From contig JBGUEQ010000001.1 in assembly GCA_041821265.1 (NCBI GenBank), positions 1 to 64,000 on the forward strand: a stretch of 64,000 nucleotides of DNA, read 5' to 3'. The stretch's first letter is position 1; the number at the start of each line of letters is the position of its first letter. The notes beneath the pieces are model-generated. The model was not told where the DNA came from. It made no database searches and saw only the letters and a list, made by a program, of their open reading frames with translations. The stretch is from Lachnotalea sp041821265 (GTDB lineage Bacteria > Bacillota > Clostridia > Lachnospirales > Lachnospiraceae). The translations under genes and the position numbers were made by a program. Below, piece by piece: positions 61,168-64,000 of the stretch.

Positions 61168-62793
61168 GTGAAAAGAGTATTTCTGGTAGAAGACGAAATT
61201 ATAATGCGGGAAGGAATCAAGAATAACATAGATTGGGAACAAGAAGGATTCCAGTTTGTAGGAGAGGCTAGTGATGGGGAACTGGCATATCCAATGATTA
61301 AATCAACAAAGCCTGATATTTTAATTACCGATATTAAAATGCCTTTTATGGATGGTTTAGAACTAAGCCGAATGGTTAAAAAAGATTTTCCTAACATAAA
61401 AATAATAATTTTAAGTGGATATAGTGAATTTGATTATGCAAAACAGGCAATCAACATAGGTGTTACCGATTATCTTCTTAAACCAGTTTCATCATCAAAG
61501 CTGATAGAAGCAATTAAGAAAATCGGAGAGATGATTAATAAAGAAATGGAGGAACAACAGTTACTAGAAAAATATAAAAAGGAAATGGAAGAAAATGCAG
61601 AGCATGAAAAGCAAAGATTTTTTAATAAAATCATTAAAAATAAATTGTCTTTAGCAAAAGTGGTGGAAGATGGTAATAGAATTGGTGTAGATTTAATTGC
61701 TGGAGCATATAACGTTTTATTACTCAAAATAAACGCAAAAGAAAGCCCTTACGAATATTCGCAAAACCTAATTACAACTCTTCAGAAAATCAATAAACTT
61801 TTACAAAATAATCAAGATGTCATAAAGTTTGAATGTGATAATGAAATTTTAGCCATCATAATCAAAGCGGATACTGAAGAAAAAATAGATTTATTAATGA
61901 GTCACTACTGTAACCGTCTACGAGAGATTTTAGATAGCACAACGGATACGGAGTATTTTGGTGGTATTGGTAGAAAAGTTACAAGGATTAGCGAATTACA
62001 AGACTCTTATAATATAGCAAATAAAGCAGTTTCAGCTCGGTATTTTACAGAAATGAATCAGATTGTAAATGGTATGGAATTTTCTAAATTTAATCCATAT
62101 AGTCACGAAGTGATAGATATGGAAGAAATTAATTCAGAAAAGATGAATCAATCTTTTATAAATAAATTTCTTAAAAATGGTACAAAAGATGAAATAGGAA
62201 GTTTTAGTAGTGAGTACTTTTTAAGTATTGGGTCTGTAAATATAAAGTCAATGCTATTTAGACAATATATTATCATGGATATTTATTTTTGTGTTACTGC
62301 ATTTATGGAATCCATTGGATACTCTAAAACTAAAACAGTAGAAGAATTTGGTGATTTTAATAAATTAAATCAAATTATAGTATCCATTGAAAAAAGCAAA
62401 GAGTATGTTGAATTATTATTTTTTAAAGCACTCAACTTAAGAGATGCCATATCTATGAAGAAATATGAAGATACCGTCAAAATGGCATATGAATATATTC
62501 AGGAAAATTATGATAAAGACGATATATCGTTAAATACGGTTGCGGCTAGTGTTAATATAAGCCCAACTTATTTTAGTGCAATATTTAGTCAGGAAACGGG
62601 TCATACATTTATTGAATGTCTGACGCAGACAAGAATGAATAAAGCGAAAGAATTATTAATGTGCTCCAATATGAGAACCGCTGAAATAGGATATGAGGTA
62701 GGATATAAAGACTCCCATTATTTTAGTTATATATTCAAGAAGACGCAGTTATGTACGCCAAAAGAGTATAGGACAAGAGGAAGGAGTAACTGA
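61168..62793 (+). CDS. YesN-type response regulator with AraC DNA-binding domain
   Basis: 541 residues from GTG 61168, which gives the typical start MKRVFLVEDE; the frame is open from ATG 61138, but that codon begins in the flank of the inserted element and has no ribosome binding site at proper distance. Receiver domain about 1-120 with acidic EDE, phospho-acceptor Asp in ILITDIKMP, and Lys in LLKPVS. A coiled-coil and variable middle follow. The C-terminal AraC helix-turn-helix has VNISPTYFSAIFSQETG and KDSHYFSYIFKK. Partner of the kinase two bases downstream; in Firmicutes such pairs often control nearby importer genes. Confidence 0.92.
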   Translation: MKRVFLVEDEIIMREGIKNNIDWEQEGFQFVGEASDGELAYPMIKSTKPDILITDIKMPFMDGLELSRMVKKDFPNIKIIILSGYSEFDYAKQAINIGVTDYLLKPVSSSKLIEAIKKIGEMINKEMEEQQLLEKYKKEMEENAEHEKQRFFNKIIKNKLSLAKVVEDGNRIGVDLIAGAYNVLLLKINAKESPYEYSQNLITTLQKINKLLQNNQDVIKFECDNEILAIIIKADTEEKIDLLMSHYCNRLREILDSTTDTEYFGGIGRKVTRISELQDSYNIANKAVSARYFTEMNQIVNGMEFSKFNPYSHEVIDMEEINSEKMNQSFINKFLKNGTKDEIGSFSSEYFLSIGSVNIKSMLFRQYIIMDIYFCVTAFMESIGYSKTKTVEEFGDFNKLNQIIVSIEKSKEYVELLFFKALNLRDAISMKKYEDTVKMAYEYIQENYDKDDISLNTVAASVNISPTYFSAIFSQETGHTFIECLTQTRMNKAKELLMCSNMRTAEIGYEVGYKDSHYFSYIFKKTQLCTPKEYRTRGRSN

Positions 62794-62795
62794 AT

Positions 62796-64000
62796 ATGCC
62801 CAAAATAAGAAAGAACAAATTATCCTTGAATTTGAATAGAAAGTTGGGTTTATTTGCTTCTGTAATTATTATTCCTATGGTCATTTTAATTATATATCTT
62901 ATTATTTCCATGATTAATTTCGGAAATGCTTACAATCAGATTGTTAGAAATATTACAGCAGCTAATACATATAATATTAACTTTAAAGAAGAAATAGATT
63001 ATAGTATGTATCGAATTGTAATTGGATCGGCTGATTTTGATACAGCAAAGGATTCCACCGAAATAAGAGATCCTTATGAAATTATTGATGAAGCTAGAAC
63101 TGTATTTGAGAATCTGTATGAAATCACAATTACGCCAGCTAATAAAACAAGAATTAAAATGCTTTTGAAAAATTTAGATACCTTAGAAGACCGGGTAAAT
63201 GATATAAAAGAAAATCTTGGAGAAAAGGGAAAGTATGATGAGAATATATATTTATTAGATAAAAGTATCTATATACTCAGCGATATTATTCAAGAACATA
63301 TTCAAAAGTATATATATTATGAAGCATCTAATTTCGAAACGATAAGACATGAATTGTCAACGCAACAAGAGAATGCTGTAAGAGTAAGCTTGTGTGCATT
63401 TTTTGTTATACTAATTAGTTCAATATTCATATCTATGGTTATTGTAAAAAGTGTTACAAAGCCAATCAAAGAATTGTGTGATATGACCGAAATAGTGGCA
63501 AAAGGAGACTTTACAAGGCGAGCCCCAATCGAATCGGATGATGAAATATCAGTACTTACAAATAGTTTTAATAATATGATACAGGAAATTGGTGAGTTGG
63601 TAGAAGATATCAAAACAGAACAAAAGAACTTACGTGTGACAGAATTAAAATTACTACAAGCTCAAATTAATCCACATTTTTTATATAATACATTGGATAC
63701 TATTATTTGGCTTGCCGAAGGGAAACAAACAGACCAGGTAGTTGGCATGGTGACATCACTATCAGATTTTTTTAGAACGGTATTAAGTGAAGGAAGAGAC
63801 TACATAACAATAGCAGAGGAAGAATCACATATTAGAAGTTATTTAGAGATACAACAAGTTCGCTATCGGGACATATTAGAGTACGAAATTAAAATTGATT
63901 CAGCTATCTACCAAAATACAATACTGAAATTAACGTTACAGCCTTTAGTAGAAAATGCCTTGTATCATGGTATTAAAAATAAACGTGGCAAAGGTAAAAT
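62796..64000 (+). CDS. YesM-type sensor histidine kinase (3' end outside window)
   Basis: At least 401 residues, ATG nine bases after AAGGAG, open to the window end. Membrane helices at about 22-45 and 198-220 enclose an extracellular sensor of about 150 residues. A HAMP domain follows (VTKPIKELCDMTEIVAKGDF). The phospho-acceptor motif is LQAQINPHFLYNTLD, and the ATP-binding N box VENALYHGIKN is reached just before the end. Partner of the YesN-type regulator. Confidence 0.93.
   Translation, partial: MPKIRKNKLSLNLNRKLGLFASVIIIPMVILIIYLIISMINFGNAYNQIVRNITAANTYNINFKEEIDYSMYRIVIGSADFDTAKDSTEIRDPYEIIDEARTVFENLYEITITPANKTRIKMLLKNLDTLEDRVNDIKENLGEKGKYDENIYLLDKSIYILSDIIQEHIQKYIYYEASNFETIRHELSTQQENAVRVSLCAFFVILISSIFISMVIVKSVTKPIKELCDMTEIVAKGDFTRRAPIESDDEISVLTNSFNNMIQEIGELVEDIKTEQKNLRVTELKLLQAQINPHFLYNTLDTIIWLAEGKQTDQVVGMVTSLSDFFRTVLSEGRDYITIAEEESHIRSYLEIQQVRYRDILEYEIKIDSAIYQNTILKLTLQPLVENALYHGIKNKRGKGK

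Overview
The window reads as chromosome of a low-GC, Gram-positive, endospore-forming anaerobe, most probably a member of the Lachnospiraceae (Clostridium cluster XIVa). Evidence: strongly AT-rich DNA, AGGAGG-type ribosome binding sites with frequent GTG and TTG starts, a SCIFF ranthipeptide precursor with its radical SAM maturase next to a fused SecDF, the sporulation locus spoIIGA-sigE, a Spo0E-like phosphatase, and a dcw cluster lacking ftsA and murG. No rRNA, tRNA, CRISPR array or complete insertion sequence was seen.

Layout. 1-3630: two tandem paralogous secreted repeat proteins (BspA-type LRR, Ig-like and fibronectin III modules). 3988-5867: small ArsC-like protein, a membrane-anchored MerR regulator behind a 19-bp-spacer promoter, and a protein carrying an isolated Na+-decarboxylase beta-subunit motif. 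6068-10109: divergent cytosolic GH105 and GH28 genes for pectin or rhamnogalacturonan fragments. 10188-14031: scfA-scfB-secDF. 14213-17761: MacAB-type efflux system. 18527-20733: cation/proton antiporter and an orphan FliD-like protein. 21043-34735: housekeeping run (murE-like, priA, def, fmt, yugP-like, rsmB, rlmN, stp, prkC, rsgA, rpe, thiN), joining translation, wall sensing and ribosome maturation. 34754-37052: ychF, lgt, Spo0E-like. 37358-38386: BspA-like lipoprotein on the minus strand. 39165-52301: dcw cluster mraZ-rsmH-ftsL-pbp-spoVD-mraY-murD-ftsW-murA-ftsQ-ftsZ, followed by spoIIGA-sigE. 54509-60353: complete dipeptide/oligopeptide ABC importer. 60666-64000: small zinc-ribbon membrane protein and a YesN/YesM-type two-component system, the kinase cut by the window end.

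The most unusual signal lies between genes. Short elements with ends resembling GTAACNNTTCA sit at four intergenic sites. Three are flanked by 8-bp direct repeats (perfect at 20740-20766 and 26171-26303, 7 of 8 at 61022-61130). They contain no gene, end in a conserved 27-bp palindromic hairpin, and look like miniature mobile elements probably driven by an IS66-type transposase. One inserted exactly inside the fmt stop codon and rebuilt it; another lies in the leader of the response-regulator gene. Other regulatory signals readable directly are a five-repeat MraZ operator, a spoIIG promoter with 21-bp spacing and a Spo0A-like box, an SD-masking hairpin before the second penicillin-binding protein gene, and a terminator-like hairpin just downstream of the dppA promoter.
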